A stretch of 64,000 bases of DNA from Synchiropus splendidus (GCF_027744825.2 NC_071340.1:2115501-2179500); one strand, 5' to 3'. Positions 48,787 to 63,800 are shown, counted from the first letter of the stretch. Translations and numbers: made by a program. The notes: a model not told the origin generated them from the letters alone.

Positions 48787-50657
48787 GAAGTGTTTTTCCA
48801 AGGTTATCAATATTTTTTTGTTTGGCGTTCCGGAATCGACCTTATCTCAGGCTGAAAACGCGTTTCCTGCATTGTGGCATAACTTTGCAGGGATGCTTCA
48901 CAACATGAAATTTTCACCACCCACTGTAGCAGAAAGGGTCTTTCTAGTAGTTGCACATCAAATCTAAGCTGTCTGAAGTGTTTTTCCAAAGTTATCAACA
49001 TTTTTATGTTTGGCGTTCTGGAACCCACCTTATCTCAGCCCGAAAACGCGTTTTACATATTTTGCCATAACTTCGCAAAGAAGCTTCAGAACATTAAATT
49101 TTGACATCCCACTATAGCAGAAAGGGTCTTTCTAGTAGTTGCACATCAAATGTAAGCTGTCTGAAGTGTTTTTCCAAAGTTATCAACATTTTCATGTTTG
49201 GCGTTCTGGAACCCACCTTATCTCAGGCTGAAAACGCGTTTTCTGCATTGTGCCATTACTTTGCAGGGAGACTTCAGAACATGAAATTTTCACCTCCCAC
49301 TATAGCAGAAAAGGTCATTCTAGTAGTTGCACATCAAATCTAAGCTCTCTGAAGTGTTTTTCCAAAGTTATCAACATTTTTATGTCTGGCGTTCTGGAAC
49401 CCACCTTATCTCAGGCTGAAAACGTGTTTTCTGCATTGTGCCATAACTTTGCAGGGAAGCTTCAGAACATGAAATTTTCACCTCCCACTATAGCAGAAAG
49501 GGTCTTTCTAGTAGTTGCACATCAAATGTAAGCTGTCTGAAGTGTTTTTCCAAAGTTATGAACATTTTCATGTTTGGCGTTCTGGGACCCACCTTATCTC
49601 AGGCTGAAAACGCGTTTTCTGCATTGCGCCATAACTTTGCAGGGAGACTTCAGAACATGACATTTTCACCTCCCACTATAGCAGAAAGGGTCTTTCTAGT
49701 AGTTGCACATCAAATCTAAGTTGTCGGAAGTGTTTTTCCAAAGTTATCAACATTCTTATGTTTGGCGTTCCGGAACCCACCTTATCTCAGCCTGAAAACG
49801 TGTTTTACATATTTTGCCATAACTTTGCAGGGAAGCTTCAGAACATGAAATTTTAACATCCCACTATAGCAGAAAGGGTCTTTCTAGCAGTTGCACATCA
49901 AATCTAAGCTGTCTGAAGTGTTTTTCCAAAGTTATCAACATTCTTATGTTTGGCGTTCCGGAATCAACCTTATCTCAGGCTGACAACGCGTTTTACGCAT
50001 TGTGCCATAACTTTGCAGGAAAGCTTCAGAACATGAAATTTTCACCTCCCACTGTAGCAGAAAGGGTCTTTCTAGTAGTTGCACATCAAATCTAAGCTGC
50101 CTGAAGTGTTTTTCCAAAGTTATCAACATTTTTATGTTTGGCGTTCTGGAACCCACCTAATCTCAGGCTGAAAACGCGTTTTCTGCATTGTGCCATAACT
50201 TTTCAGGGAAGCTACAGAACATGAAATGTTCGCCTCCCACTATAGCAGATAGGGTCTTTCTAGTAGTTGCACATCAAATCTAAGCTCTCTGAAGTGTTTT
50301 TCCAAAGTTATCAACATTTTTATGTTTGGCGTTCTGGAACCCACCTTATCTCAGGCTGAAAACGTGTTTTCTGCATTGTGCCATAACTTTGCAGGGAAGC
50401 TTCAGAACATGAAATTTTCACCTCCCACTATAGCAGAAAGGGTCTTTCTAGTAGTTGCACATCAAATGTAAGCTGTCTGAAGTGTTTTTCCAAAGTTATG
50501 AACATTTTCATGTTTGGCGTTCTGGGACCCACCTTATCTCAGGCTGAAAACGCGTTTTCTGCATTGCGCCATAACTTTGCAGGGAGACTTCAGAACATGA
50601 CATTTTCACCTCCCACTATAGCAGAAAGGGTCTTTCTAGTAGTTGCACATCAAATCT

Positions 50658-53600
50658 AAGTTGTCGGAAGTGTTTTTCCAAAGTTATCAACATTCTTATG
50701 TTTGGCGTTCCGGAATCAACCTTATCTCAGACTGAAAACGTGTTTTCTGCATTGTGCCATAACTTTGCAGGGAAACTTCAGAACATGAAATTTTAACCTC
50801 CCACTGTAGCAGAAAGGGGCTTTCTAGTAGTTGCACACCAAATCTAAGCTGTCTGAAGTGTTTTTCCAAAGTTATCAACATTTTTATGTTTGGCGTTCCG
50901 GAATCAACCTTATCTCAGGCTGAAAACACGTTTTACGCATTGTGCCATAACTTTGCAGGGAAGCTTCAGAACATTAAATTTTAACATCCCACTATAGCAG
51001 AAAGGGTCTTTCTAGTAGTTGCACATCAAATCTAAGCTCTCTGAAGTGTTTTTCCAAAGTTATCAACATTTTTATGTTTGGCGTTCTGGAACCCACCTTA
51101 TCTCAGGCTGAAAACGTGTTTTCTGCATTGTGCCATAACTTTGCAGGGAAGCTTCAGAACATGAAATGTTGGCCTCCCACTATAGCAGATAGGGTCTTTC
51201 TAGTAGTTGCACATCAAATCTAAGCTGTCTGAAGTGTTTTTCCAAGGTTATCAACATTTTTATGTTTTGCGTTCTGGAACTCACCTTATCTCAGGCTGAA
51301 AACGCGTTTTCTGCATTGTGCCATAACTTTGCAGGGAAGCTTCAGAACATGAAATTTTCACCTCCCACTATAGCAGAAAGGGTCTTTCTAGTAGTTCCAC
51401 ATCAAATATAAGCTGTCTGAAGTGTTTTTCCAAAGTTATCAACATTATTATGTTTGGCGTTCTGGAACCCACCTTATCTCAGGCTGAAAACGCGTTTTCT
51501 GCATTGTGCCATAACTTTGCAGGGAGACTTCAGAACATGAAATTTTCTCCTCCCACTATAGCAGAAAGGGTATTTCTAGTAGGTGCACATCAAATGTAAG
51601 CTGTCTGAAGTGTTATTCCAAAGATATCAACATTTTTAAGTTTGGTGTTCCGGAACCCACCTAATCTCAGCCTGAAAACGCGTTCTACATATTTTGCCAT
51701 AACTTTGCAGGGAAGCTTCAGAATATGAAATTTTAACATCCTACTATAGCAGAAAGGGTCTTTCTAGTAGTTGCACATCAAATCTAAGCTGTCTGAAGTG
51801 TTTTTCCAAAGTTATCAACATTCTTATTTTTTGCGTTCCGGAATCAACCTTATCTCAAGCTGAAAACGCGTTTTACGCAATTTGCCATAACTTTGCAGGA
51901 AAGCCTCAGAACATGAAATTTTCACCTCCCACTATAGCAGAAAGGGTCTTTCTAGTAGTTGCACATCAAATCTAAGCTGTCGAAAGTGTTTTTCCAAAGT
52001 TATCAACATTTTTATGTTTGGCGTTTCGAAATCGACCTTATCTAGAGCAGAAAACGCGTTTTCTGCATTGTGCCCTAACTTTGCAGGGAAGCTTGAGAAC
52101 ATGAAATTTTTACCTCCCACTATAGCAGAAAAGGTCTTTCTAGTAGTTGCACATCAAATCTTAGCTGTCTTGAAGTGTTTTTCTAAAGTTATCAACATTT
52201 TTATGTTTGGCGTTCTGGAACCCACCTTATCTCAGCCTGAAAAGGCGTTTTACATATTTTGCCATAACTTTGCAGGGAAGCTTCAGAACATGAAATTTTA
52301 ACAACTCACTATAGCAGAAAGGGTCTTTCTAGTAGTTGCACATTAAATCTAAGCTGTCTGAAGTGTTTTTCCAAAGTTAACAATATTTTTATGTTTGGCT
52401 TTCCGGAATCGACCTTATCTCAGGCTGAAAACGCGTTTCCTGCATTGTGGCATAACTTTGCAGGGAAGCTTCAGAACATGAAATTTTCACCTCCCACTGT
52501 AGCAGAAAGGGTCTTTCTAGTAGTTGCACATCAAATCTAAGCTGTCTGAAGTGTTTTTCCAAAGTTATCAAAATTTTTATGTCTGGCGTTCTGGAACCCA
52601 CCTAATCTCAGGCTCAAAACGTGTTTTCTGCATTGTGCCATAACTTTGCAGTGAAGCTTCAGAACATGAAATTTTAACCTCCCACTATAGCAGAATGGGT
52701 CTTTCTAGTAGTTGCACATCAAATCTAAGCTGTCTGAAGTGTTTTTCCAAAGTTCTCAACATTTTTATGTTTGGCGTTTCGAAATCGACTTTATCTCCGG
52801 CAGAAAACGCGTTTTCTGCATTGTGCCATAACTTTGCAGGGAAGCTTCAGAACATGAAATTTTAACCTCCCACTATAGCAGAAAAGGTCATTCTAGTAGT
52901 TGCACATCAAATCTAAGCTGTATTGAAGTGTTTTTCTAAAGTTATCAACATTTTTATGTTTGGCGTTCCGGAACCCACCTTATCTCAGCCTGAAAACGCG
53001 TTTTACATATTTTGCCATAACTTTGCAGGGAAGCTTCAGAACATGAAATTTTAACATCCCACTGTAGCAGAAAGGGTCGTTCTAGTAGTTGCACATCAAA
53101 TCTAAGCTGTCTGAAGTGTTTTTCCAAAGTTATCAACATTTTTATGTCTGGCGTTCTGGAACCCACCTAATCTCAGGCTCAAAACGTGTTTTCTGCATTG
53201 TGCCATAACTTTGCAGTGAAGCTCCAGAACATGAAATTTTCACCTCCCACTATAGCAGAAAGGGTCTTTCTAGTAGTTGCACATCAAATCTATGCTGTCT
53301 GAAGTGTTTTTCCAAAGTTATAAACATTTTTATGTTTGGAGTTCCGGAATCGATCTTATCTCAGGCTGAATACGCGTTTCCGGCATTGTACCATAACTTT
53401 GCAGGGAATTTTCAGAACATGAAATTTTCAACTCCCACTATAGCAGAAAGGGTCTTTCTAGTAGTTGCACATCAAATCTAAGCTGTCTGAAGTGTTTTTC
53501 CAAAGTTATCAACATTTTTATGTTTGGCGTTCTGGAACGCACCTTATCACAGGCTGAAAACGCGTTTTCTGCATTGTGCCATAACTTTGCAGGAAAGCTG

Positions 53601-56600
53601 CAGAATATGAAATTTTCACCTCCCACTATAGCAGAAGGGGTCTTTCTAGTAGTTGCACATCAAATCTTAGCTGTTTGAAGTGTTTTTCCAAAGTTATCAA
53701 CATTTTTATGTTTGGCGTTCCGGAATCAACCTTATCTCAAACTGAAAACGCCTTTTCTGCATTGTGCCATAACTATGCAGGGAAGCTTCAGAACATGAAA
53801 TTTTCACCTCCCACTATAGCAGAAAGGGTCTTTCTAGTACTTGCATATCAAATCTAAGCTGTCTGAAGTGTTATTCTGAAGTTATTAACATTTTTATGTT
53901 TGGCGTTCCGGAATTGACCTTATGTGAGGCTGAACACGAGTTTTCTGCAATGTGCCATAACTTTGCAGCGAAGCTTCAGAACATGAAAATTTCACCTCCC
54001 ACTATAGCAGAAAGGGTCTTTCTAGTAGTTGCACATCAAATCTAAGTTGTCGGAAGTGTTTTTCCAAAGTTATCAACATTCTTATGTTTGGCGTTCCGGA
54101 ATCAACCTTATCTCAGACTGAAAACGTGTTTTCTGCATTGTGCCATAACTTTGCAGGGAAACTTCAGAACATGAAATTTTAACCTCCCACTGTAGCAGAA
54201 AGGGGCTTTCTAGTAGTTGCACACCAAATCTAAGCTGTCTGAAGTGTTTTTCCAAAGTTATCAACATTCTTATGTTTGGCGTTCCGGAATCAACCTTATC
54301 TCAGGCTGAAAACACGTTTTACGCATTGTGCCATAACTTTGCAGGGAAGCTTCAGAACATTAAATTTTAACATCCCACTATAGCAGAAAGGGTCTTTCTA
54401 GTAGTTGCACATCAAATCTAAGCTCTCTGAAGTGTTTTTCCAAAGTTATCAACATTTTTATGTTTGGCGTTCTGGAACCCACCTTATCTCAGGCTGAAAA
54501 CGTGTTTTCTGCATTGTGCCATAACTTTGCAGGGAAGCTTCAGAACATGAAATGTTGGCCTCCCACTATAGCAGATAGGGTCTTTCTAGTAGTTGCACAT
54601 CAAATCTAAGCTGTCTGAAGTGTTTTTCCAAGGTTATCAACATTTTTATGTTTTGCGTTCTGGAACTCACCTTATCTCAGGCTGAAAACGCGTTTTCTGC
54701 ATTGTGCCATAACTTTGCAGGGAAGCTTCAGAACATGAAATTTTCACCTCCCACTATAGCAGAAAGGGTCTTTCTAGTAGTTCCACATCAAATATAAGCT
54801 GTCTGAAGTGTTTTTCCAAAGTTATCAACATTATTATGTTTGGCGTTCTGGAACCCACCTTATCTCAGGCTGAAAACGCGTTTTCTGCATTGTGCCATAA
54901 CTTTGCAGGGAGACTTCAGAACATGAAATTTTCTCCTCCCACTATAGCAGAAAGGGTATTTCTAGTAGGTGCACATCAAATGTAAGCTGTCTGAAGTGTT
55001 ATTCCAAAGATATCAACATTTTTAAGTTTGGTGTTCCGGAACCCACCTAATCTCAGCCTGAAAACGCGTTCTACATATTTTGCCATAACTTTGCAGGGAA
55101 GCTTCAGAATATGAAATTTTAACATCCCACTATAGCAGAAAGGGTCTTTCTAGTAGTTGCACATCAAATCTAAGCTGTCTGAAGTGTTTTTCCAAAGTTA
55201 TCAACATTCTTATTTTTTGCGTTCCGGAATCAACCTTATCTCAAGCTGAAAACGCGTTTTACGCAATTTGCCATAACTTTGCAGGAAAGCCTCAGAACAT
55301 GAAATTTTCACCTCCCACTATAGCAGAAAGGGTCTTTCTAGTAGTTGCACATCAAATCTAAGCTGTCGAAAGTGTTTTTCCAAAGTTATCAACATTTTTA
55401 TGTTTGGCGTTTCGAAATCGACCTTATCTAGAGCAGAAAACGCGTTTTCTGCATTGTGCCCTAACTTTGCAGGGAAGCTTGAGAACATGAAATTTTTACC
55501 TCCCACTATAGCAGAAAAGGTCTTTCTAGTAGTTGCACATCAAATCTTAGCTGTCTTGAAGTGTTTTTCTAAAGTTATCAACATTTTTATGTTTGGCGTT
55601 CTGGAACCCACCTTATCTCAGCCTGAAAAGGCGTTTTACATATTTTGCCATAACTTTGCAGGGAAGCTTCAGAACATGAAATTTTAACAACTCACTATAG
55701 CAGAAAGGGTCTTTCTAGTAGTTGCACATTAAATCTAAGCTGTCTGAAGTGTTTTTCCAAAGTTAACAATATTTTTATGTTTGGCTTTCCGGAATCGACC
55801 TTATCTCAGGCTGAAAACGCGTTTCCTGCATTGTGGCATAACTTTGCAGGGAAGCTTCAGAACATGAAATTTTCACCTCCCACTGTAGCAGAAAGGGTCT
55901 TTCTAGTAGTTGCACATCAAATCTAAGCTGTCTGAAGTGTTTTTCCAAAGTTATCAACATTTTTATGTCTGGCGTTCTGGAACCCACCTAATCTCAGGCT
56001 CAAAACGTGTTTTCTGCATTGTGCCATAACTTTGCAGTGAAGCTTCAGAACATGAAATTTTAACCTCCCACTATAGCAGAATGGGTCTTTCTAGTAGTTG
56101 CACATCAAATCTAAGCTGTCTGAAGTGTTTTTCCAAAGTTCTCAACATTTTTATGTTTGGCGTTTCGAAATCGACTTTATCTCCGGCAGAAAACGCGTTT
56201 TCTGCATTGTGCCATAACTTTGCAGGGAAGCTTCAGAACATGAAATTTTAACCTCCCACTACAGCAGAAAAGGTCATTCTAGCAGTTGCACATCAAATCT
56301 AAGCTGTATTGAAGTGTTTTTCTAAAGTTATCAACATTTTTATGTTTGGCGTTCCGGAACCCACCTTATCTCAGCCTGAAAACGCGTTTTACATATTTTG
56401 CCATAACTTTGCAGGGAAGCTTCAGAACATGAAATTTTAACATCCCACTGTAGCAGAAAGGGTCGTTCTAGTAGTTGCACATCAAATCTAAGCTGTCTGA
56501 AGTGTTTTTCCAAAGTTATCAACATTTTTATGTCTGGCGTTCTGGAACCCACCTAATCTCAGGCTCAAAACGTGTTTTCTGCATTGTGCCATAACTTTGC

Positions 56601-56676
56601 AGTGAAGCTCCAGAACATGAAATTTTCACCTCCCACTGCAGCAGAAAGGGTCTTTCTAGTAGTTGCACATCAAATC
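50658..56676. repeat. 3386-bp (18-monomer) tandem duplication
   Basis: About 50658-53290 matches 54044-56676 at an offset of 3386, almost without change. Markers are CTAAGTTGTCGGAAGTG at 50658 and 54044, GTTCTACATATTTTGCC near 51683 and 55069, ATCTAGAGCAGAAAACG near 52040 and 55426, and AACAACTCACTATAGC near 52300 and 55686. The copies diverge in structure after about 53290/56676. Only a few single-base differences are visible, such as near 52568/55954, so the duplication is recent. Confidence 0.85.
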
Positions 56677-59600
56677 TAAGCTGTCTGAAGTGTTTTTCCA
56701 AAGTTATCAACATTTTTATGTCTGGCGTTCCGGAATCAACCTTATCTCAGGCTGAAAACGCGTTTTACGCATTGTGCCATAACATTGCAGGAAAGCTTCA
56801 GAACATGAAATTTTCAACTCCCACTATAGCAGAAAGGGTCTTTCGAGTAGTTGCACATCAAATCTAAGCTGTCTGAAGTGTTTTTCCAAAGTTATCAATA
56901 TTTTTATGTTTGGCGTTCCGGAATCGACCTTATCTCAGGCTGAAAACGCGTTTCCTGCATTGTGGCATTACTTTGCACGGAAGCTTCAGAACATGAAATT
57001 TTCACCTCCCACTGTAGCAGAAAGGGTCTTTCTAGTAGTTGCACATCAAATCTAAGCTGTCTGAAGTGTTTTTCCAAAGTTATCAACATTTTTATGTTTG
57101 GCGTTCTGGAACCCACCTTATCTCAGGCTGAAAACGCGTTTTACGCATTGTGCCATAACATTGCAGGAAAGCTTCAGAACATGAAATTTTCAACTCCCAC
57201 TATAGCAGAAAGGGTCTTTCGAGTAGTTGCACATCAAATCTAAGCTGTCTGAAGTGTTTTCCCAAAGTTATCAATATTTTTATGTTTGGCGTTCCGGAAT
57301 CGACCTTATCTCAGGCTGAAAACGCGTTTCCTGCATTGTGGCATTACTTTGCACGGAAGCTTCAGAACATGAAATTTTCACCTCCCACTGTAGCAGAAAG
57401 GGTCTTTCTAGTAGTTGCACATCAAATCTAAGCTGTCTGAAGTGTTTTTCCAAAGTTATCAACATTTTTATGTTTGGCGTTCTGGAACCCACCTTATCTC
57501 AGGCTGAAAACGCATTTTCTGCATTGTGCCGTAACTTTGCAGGGAAACTTCAGAACATGAATTTTTCATCTCCCACTATAGCAGAAAGGGTCTTTCTAGT
57601 AGTTGCACATCAAATCTATGCTGTCTGAAGTGTTTTTCCAAAGTTATCAACATTTTTATGTTTGGCGTTCTGGAACGCACCTTATCTCAGGCTGAAAACG
57701 CGTTTCCTGCATTGTGGCATAACTTTGCAGGGAAGCTTCAGAACATGAAATTTTCACCTCCCACTGTAGCAGAAAGGGTCTTTCTAGTAGTTGCACATCA
57801 AATCTAAGCTGTCTGAAGTGTTTTTCCAAAGTTATCAACATTTTTATGTCTGGCGTTCTGGAACCCACCTAATCTCAGGCTCAAAACGTGTTTTCTGCAT
57901 TGTGCCATAACTTTGCAGTGAAGCTTCAGAACATGAAATTTTAACCTCCCACTATAGCAGAATGGGTCTTTCTAGTAGTTGCACATCAAATCTAAGCTGT
58001 CTGAAGTGTTTTTCCAAAGTTCTCAACATTTTTATGTTTGGCGTTTCGAAATCGACTTTATCTCCGGCAGAAAACGCGTTTTCTGCATTGTGCCATAACT
58101 TTGCAGGGAAGCTTCAGAACATGAAATTTTAACCTCCCACTATAGCAGAAAAGGTCATTCTAGTAGTTGCACATCAAATCTAAGCTGTATTGAAGTGTTT
58201 TTCTAAAGTTATCAACATTTTTATGTTTGGCGTTCCGGAACCCACCTTATCTCAGCCTGAAAACGCGTTTTACATATTTTGCCATAACTTTGCAGGGAAG
58301 CTTCAGAACATGAAATTTTAACATCCCACTGTTGCAGAAAGGGTCGTTCTAGTAGTTGCACATCAAATCTAAGCTGTCTGAAGTGTTTTTCCAAAGTTAT
58401 CAACATTTTTATGTCTGGCGTTCTGGAACCCACCTAATCTCAGGCTCAAAACGTGTTTTCTGCATTGTGCCATAACTTTGCAGTGAAGCTCCAGAACATG
58501 AAATTTTCACCTCCCACTGCAGCAGAAAGGGTCTTTCTAGTAGTTGCACATCAAATCTAAGCTGTCTGAAGTGTTTTTCCAAAGTTATCAACATTTTTAT
58601 GTCTGGCGTTCCGGAATCAACCTTATCTCAGGCTGAAAACGCGTTTTACGCATTGTGCCATAACATTGCAGGAAAGCTTCAGAACATGAAATTTTCAACT
58701 CCCACTATAGCAGAAAGGGTCTTTCGAGTAGTTGCACATCAAATCTAAGCTGTCTGAAGTGTTTTCCCAAAGTTATCAATATTTTTATGTTTGGCGTTCC
58801 GGAATCGACCTTATCTCAGGCTGAAAACGCGTTTCCTGCATTGTGGCATTACTTTGCACGGAAGCTTCAGAACATGAAATTTTCACCTCCCACTGTAGCA
58901 GAAAGGGTCTTTCTAGTAGTTGCACATCAAATCTAAGCTGTCTGAAGTGTTTTTCCAAAGTTATCAACATTTTTATGTTTGGCGTTCTGGAACCCACCTT
59001 ATCTCAGGCTGAAAACGCATTTTCTGCATTGTGCCGTAACTTTGCAGGGAAACTTCAGAACATGAATTTTTCATCTCCCACTATAGCAGAAAGGGTCTTT
59101 CTAGTAGTTGCACATCAAATCTATGCTGTCTGAAGTGTTTTTCCAAAGTTATAAACATTTTTATGTTTGGAGTTCCGGAATCGATCTTATCTCAGGCTGA
59201 ATACGCGTTTCCGGCATTGTACCATAACTTTGCAGGGAATTTTCAGAACATGAAATTTTCAACTCCCACTATAGCAGAAAGGGTCTTTCTAGTAGTTGCA
59301 CATCAAATCTAAGCTGTCTGAAGTGTTTTTCCAAAGTTATCAACATTTTTATGTTTGGCGTTCTGGAACGCACCTTATCACAGGCTGAAAACGCGTTTTC
59401 TGCATTGTGCCATAACTTTGCAGGAAAGCTGCAGAATATGAAATTTTCACCTCCCACTATAGCAGAAGGGGTCTTTCTAGTAGTTGCACATCAAATCTTA
59501 GCTGTTTGAAGTGTTTTTCCAAAGTTATCAACATTTTTATGTTTGGCGTTCCGGAATCAACCTTATCTCAAACTGAAAACGCCTTTTCTGCATTGTGCCA

Positions 59601-59880
59601 TAACTATGCAGGGAAGCTTCAGAACATGAAATTTTCACCTCCCACTATAGCAGAAAGGGTCTTTCTAGTACTTGCATATCAAATCTAAGCTGTCTGAAGT
59701 GTTATTCTGAAGTTATTAACATTTTTATGTTTGGCGTTCCGGAATTGACCTTATGTGAGGCTGAACACGAGTTTTCTGCAATGTGCCATAACTTTGCAGC
59801 GAAGCTTCAGAACATGAAAATTTCACCTCCCACTATAGCAGAAAGGGTCTTTCTAGTAGTTGCACATCAAATCTAAGCTG
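55790..59880. repeat. 1881-bp repeat and related nested copies
   Basis: About 55790-56860 recurs at 57671-58740 (offset 1881, ten monomers plus one base). A two-monomer 376-bp pair is seen at 56887-57262. About 57241-57628 recurs at 58746-59133 (offset 1505). About 53290-54000 recurs at about 59121-59830 (offset 5831, 31 monomers plus three). These overlapping offsets show several exchange events layered on each other. Confidence 0.75.
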
Positions 59881-60817
59881 TCTGAAGTGTTTTTCCAAAG
59901 TTATCAACATTTTTATGTTTGGCGTTCCGGAATCGACCTTATCTCAGGCTGCAAACGTGTTTTCTGTATTGTGCCATAACTTTGCAGGGAAGCTTCAGAA
60001 CATGAAATTTTAATCTCCCACTATAGCAGAAAGGGTCTTTCTAGTAGTTGCACATCAAATCTAAGCTGTCGAAAGTGTTTTTCCAAATTTATCAACATTT
60101 TTATGTTTGGCGTTTCGAAATCGACCTTATCTCCGTCAGAAAACGCGTTTTCTGGATTGTGCCATAACTTTGCAGGGAAGCTTCAGAACATGAAATTTTA
60201 ACCTCCCACTATAGCAGAATGGGTCTTTCTAGCAGTTGCACATCAAATCTAAGCTGTCTGAAGTGTTTTTCCAAAGTTCTCAACATTTTTATGTTTGGCG
60301 TTCCGGAATCAACCTTATCTCAAACTGAAAACGCCTTTTCTGCATTGTGCCATAACTTTGCAGGGAAGCTTCAGAACATGAAATTTTCACCTCCCACTAT
60401 AGCAGAAAGGGTCTTTCTAGAACTTGCATATCAAATCTAAGCTGTCTGAAGTGTTATTCCGAAGTTATTAACATTTTTATGTTTGGCGTTCCGGAATTGA
60501 CCTTATGTGAGGCTGAACACGAGTTTTCTGCAATGTGCCATAACTTTGCAGCGAAGCTTCAGAACATGAAAATTTCACCTCCCACTATAGCAGAAAGGGT
60601 CTTTCTAGTAGGTGCACATCAAATCTAAGCTGTCTGAAGTGTTTTTCCAAAGTTATCAACATTTTTATGTTTGGCGTTCCGGAATCGACCTTATCTCAGG
60701 CTGAAAACACGATTTACGCATTCTGCCATAACTTTGCAGGGAAGCTTCAGAACATAAAATTTTCAGCTCCCACTATGACAAACAGGGTCTTTCTAATAGT
60801 TGCACATCAAATCTAAG

Positions 60818-63800
60818 CTGTCGAAAGTGTTTTTCCAAATTTATCAACATTTTTATGTTTGGCGTTTCGAAATCGACCTTATCTCCGTCAGAAAGCGCGT
60901 TTTCTGCATTGTGCCATAACTTTGCAGGGAAGCTTCAGAACATGAAATTTTAACCTCCCACTATAGCAGAAAAGGTCATTCTCGTAGTTGCACATCAAAT
61001 CTAAGCTGTCTTGAAGTGTTTTTCTAAAGTTATCAACATTTTTATGTTTGGCGTTCCGGAACCCACCTTATCTCAGCCTGAAAACGCGTTTTACATATTT
61101 TGCCATAACTTTGCAGCGAAGCTTCAGAACATGAAATTTTAACCTCCCACTATAGCAGAATGGGCCTTTCTAGTAGTTGCACATCAAATCTAAGCTGTCT
61201 GAAGTGTTTTTCCAAAGTTCTCAACATTTTTATGTTTGGCGTTTTGAAATCAACCTCATCTCAGGCTGAAAACGCGTTTTACCCATTGTGCCATAACTTT
61301 GCAGGGAAGCTTCAGAACATGAAATTTTAATTTCCCACTATAGCAGAAAGGGTCTTTCTAGTAGTTGCACATCAAATCTAAGCTGTCGAAAGTGTTTTTC
61401 CAAATTTATCAACATTTTTATGTTTGGCGTTTCGAAATCGACCTTATCTCCGGCAGAAAACGCGTTTTCTGCATTGTGCCATAACTTTGCAGGGAAGCTT
61501 CAGAACATGAAATTTTAACCTCCCACTATAGCAGAAAAGTTCATTCTAGTAGTTGCACATCAAATCTAAGCTGTATTGAAGTGTTTTTCTAAAGTTATCA
61601 ACATTTTTATGTTTGGCGTTCCGGAACCCACCTTATCTCAGCCTGAAAACGCGTTTTACATATTTTGCCATAACTTTGCAGGGAAGCTTCAGAACATGAA
61701 ATTTTAACATCCCACTATAGCAGAAAGGGTCATTCTAGTAGTTGCACATCAAATCTAAGCTGTCTGAAGTGTTTTTCCAAAGTTATGAACATTCTTAGGT
61801 TTGGCGTTCCGGAATCAACCTTATCTCAGGCTGAAAACGCGTTTTACCCATTGTGCCATAACTTTGCAGGGAAGCTTCAGAATATGAAATTTTAACCTCC
61901 CACTATAGCAGAATGGGTCTTTCTAGTAGTTGCACATCAAATCTAAGCTGTCTGAAGTGTTTTTCCAAAGTTCTCAACATTTTTATGTTTGGCGTTTTGA
62001 AATCAACCTCATCTCAGGCTGAAAACGCGGTTTATGCATTGTGCCATAACTCTGCAGGGAAGCTTCAGAATATGAAATTTTAACCTCCCACTATAGCAGA
62101 ATGGGTCTTTCTAGTCGTTGCACATCAAATCTAAGCTGTCTGAAGTGTTTTTCCAAAGTTCTCAACATTTTTATGTTTGGCGTTTTGAAATCAACCTCAT
62201 CTCAGGCTGAAAACGCGTTTTACCCATTGTGCCATAACTTTGCAGGGAAGCTTCAGAACATGAAATTTTAATTTCCCACTATAGCAGAAAGGGTCTTTCT
62301 ACTAGTTGCACATCAAATCTAAACTGTCGAAAGTGTTTTTCCAAATTTATCAACATTTTTATGTTTGGCGTTTCGAAATCGACCTTATCTCCGGCAGAAA
62401 ACGCGTTTTCTGCATTGTGCCATAACTTTGCAGGGAAGCTTCAGAACATGAAATTTTAACCTCCCACTATAGCAGAAAAGTTCATTCTAGTAGTTGCACA
62501 TCAAATCTAAGCTGTATTGAAGTGTTTTTCTAAAGTTATCAACATTTTTATGTTTGGCGTTCCGGAACCCACCTTATCTCAGCCTGAAAACGCGTTTTAC
62601 ATATTTTGCCATAACTTTGCAGGGAAGCTTCAGAACATGAAATTTTAACATCCCACTATAGCAGAAAGGGTCATTCTAGTAGTTGCACATCAAATCTAAG
62701 CTGTCTGAAGTGTTTTTCCAAAGTTATGAACATTCTTAGGTTTGGCGTTCCGGAATCAACCTTATCTCAGGCTGAAAACGCGTTTTACCCATTGTGCCAT
62801 AACTTTGCAGGGAAGCTTCAGAATATGAAATTTTAACCTGCCACTATAGCAGAATGGGTCTTTCTAGTAGTTGCACATCAAATCTAAGCTGTCTGAAGTG
62901 TTTTTCCAAAGTTCTCAACATTTTTATGTTTGGCGTTTTGAAATCAACCTCATCTCAGGCTGAAAACGCGGTTTATGCATTGTGCCATAACTCTGCAGGG
63001 AAGCTTCAGAATATGAAATTTTAACCTCCCACTATAGCAGAATGGGTCTTTCTAGTCGTTGCACATCAAATCTTAGCTGTCTGGAGTGTTTTTCCAAAGT
63101 TCTCAACATTTTTATGTTTGGCGTTTTGAAATCAACCGCATCTCAGGCTGAAAACGCGTTTTACGCATTGTGCCATAACTTTGCAGGGAAGCTTCAGAAC
63201 ATGAAATTTTAATCTCCCACTATAGCAGAAAGGGTCTTTCTAGTAGTTGCACATCAAATCTAAGCTGTCGAAAGTGTTTTTCCAAATTTATCAACATTTT
63301 TATGTTTGGCGTTTCGAAATCGACCTTATCTCGGGCAGAAAACGCGTTTTCTGCATTGTGCCATAACTTTGCAGGGAAGCTTCAGAACATGAAATTTTAA
63401 CCTCCCACTATAGCAGAAAAGGTCATTCTAGTAGTTGCACTTCAAATCTAAGCTGTATTGAAGTGTTTTTCTAAAGTTATCAACATTTTTATGTTTGGCG
63501 TTCCGGAACCCACCTTATCTCAGCCTGAAAAGGCGTTTTACATATTTTGCCATAACTTTGCAGGGAAGCTTCAGAACATGAAATTTTAACATCCCACTAT
63601 AGCAGAAAGGGTCATTCTAGTAGTTGCACATCAAATCTAAGCTGTCTGAAGTGTTTTTCCAAAGTTATCAACATTCTTAGGTTTGGCGTTCCGGAATCAA
63701 CCTTATCTCAGGCTGAAAACGCGTTTTACCCATTGTGCCATAACTTTGCAGGGAAGCTTCAGAATATGAAATTTTAAGCTCCCACTATAGCAGAATGGGT

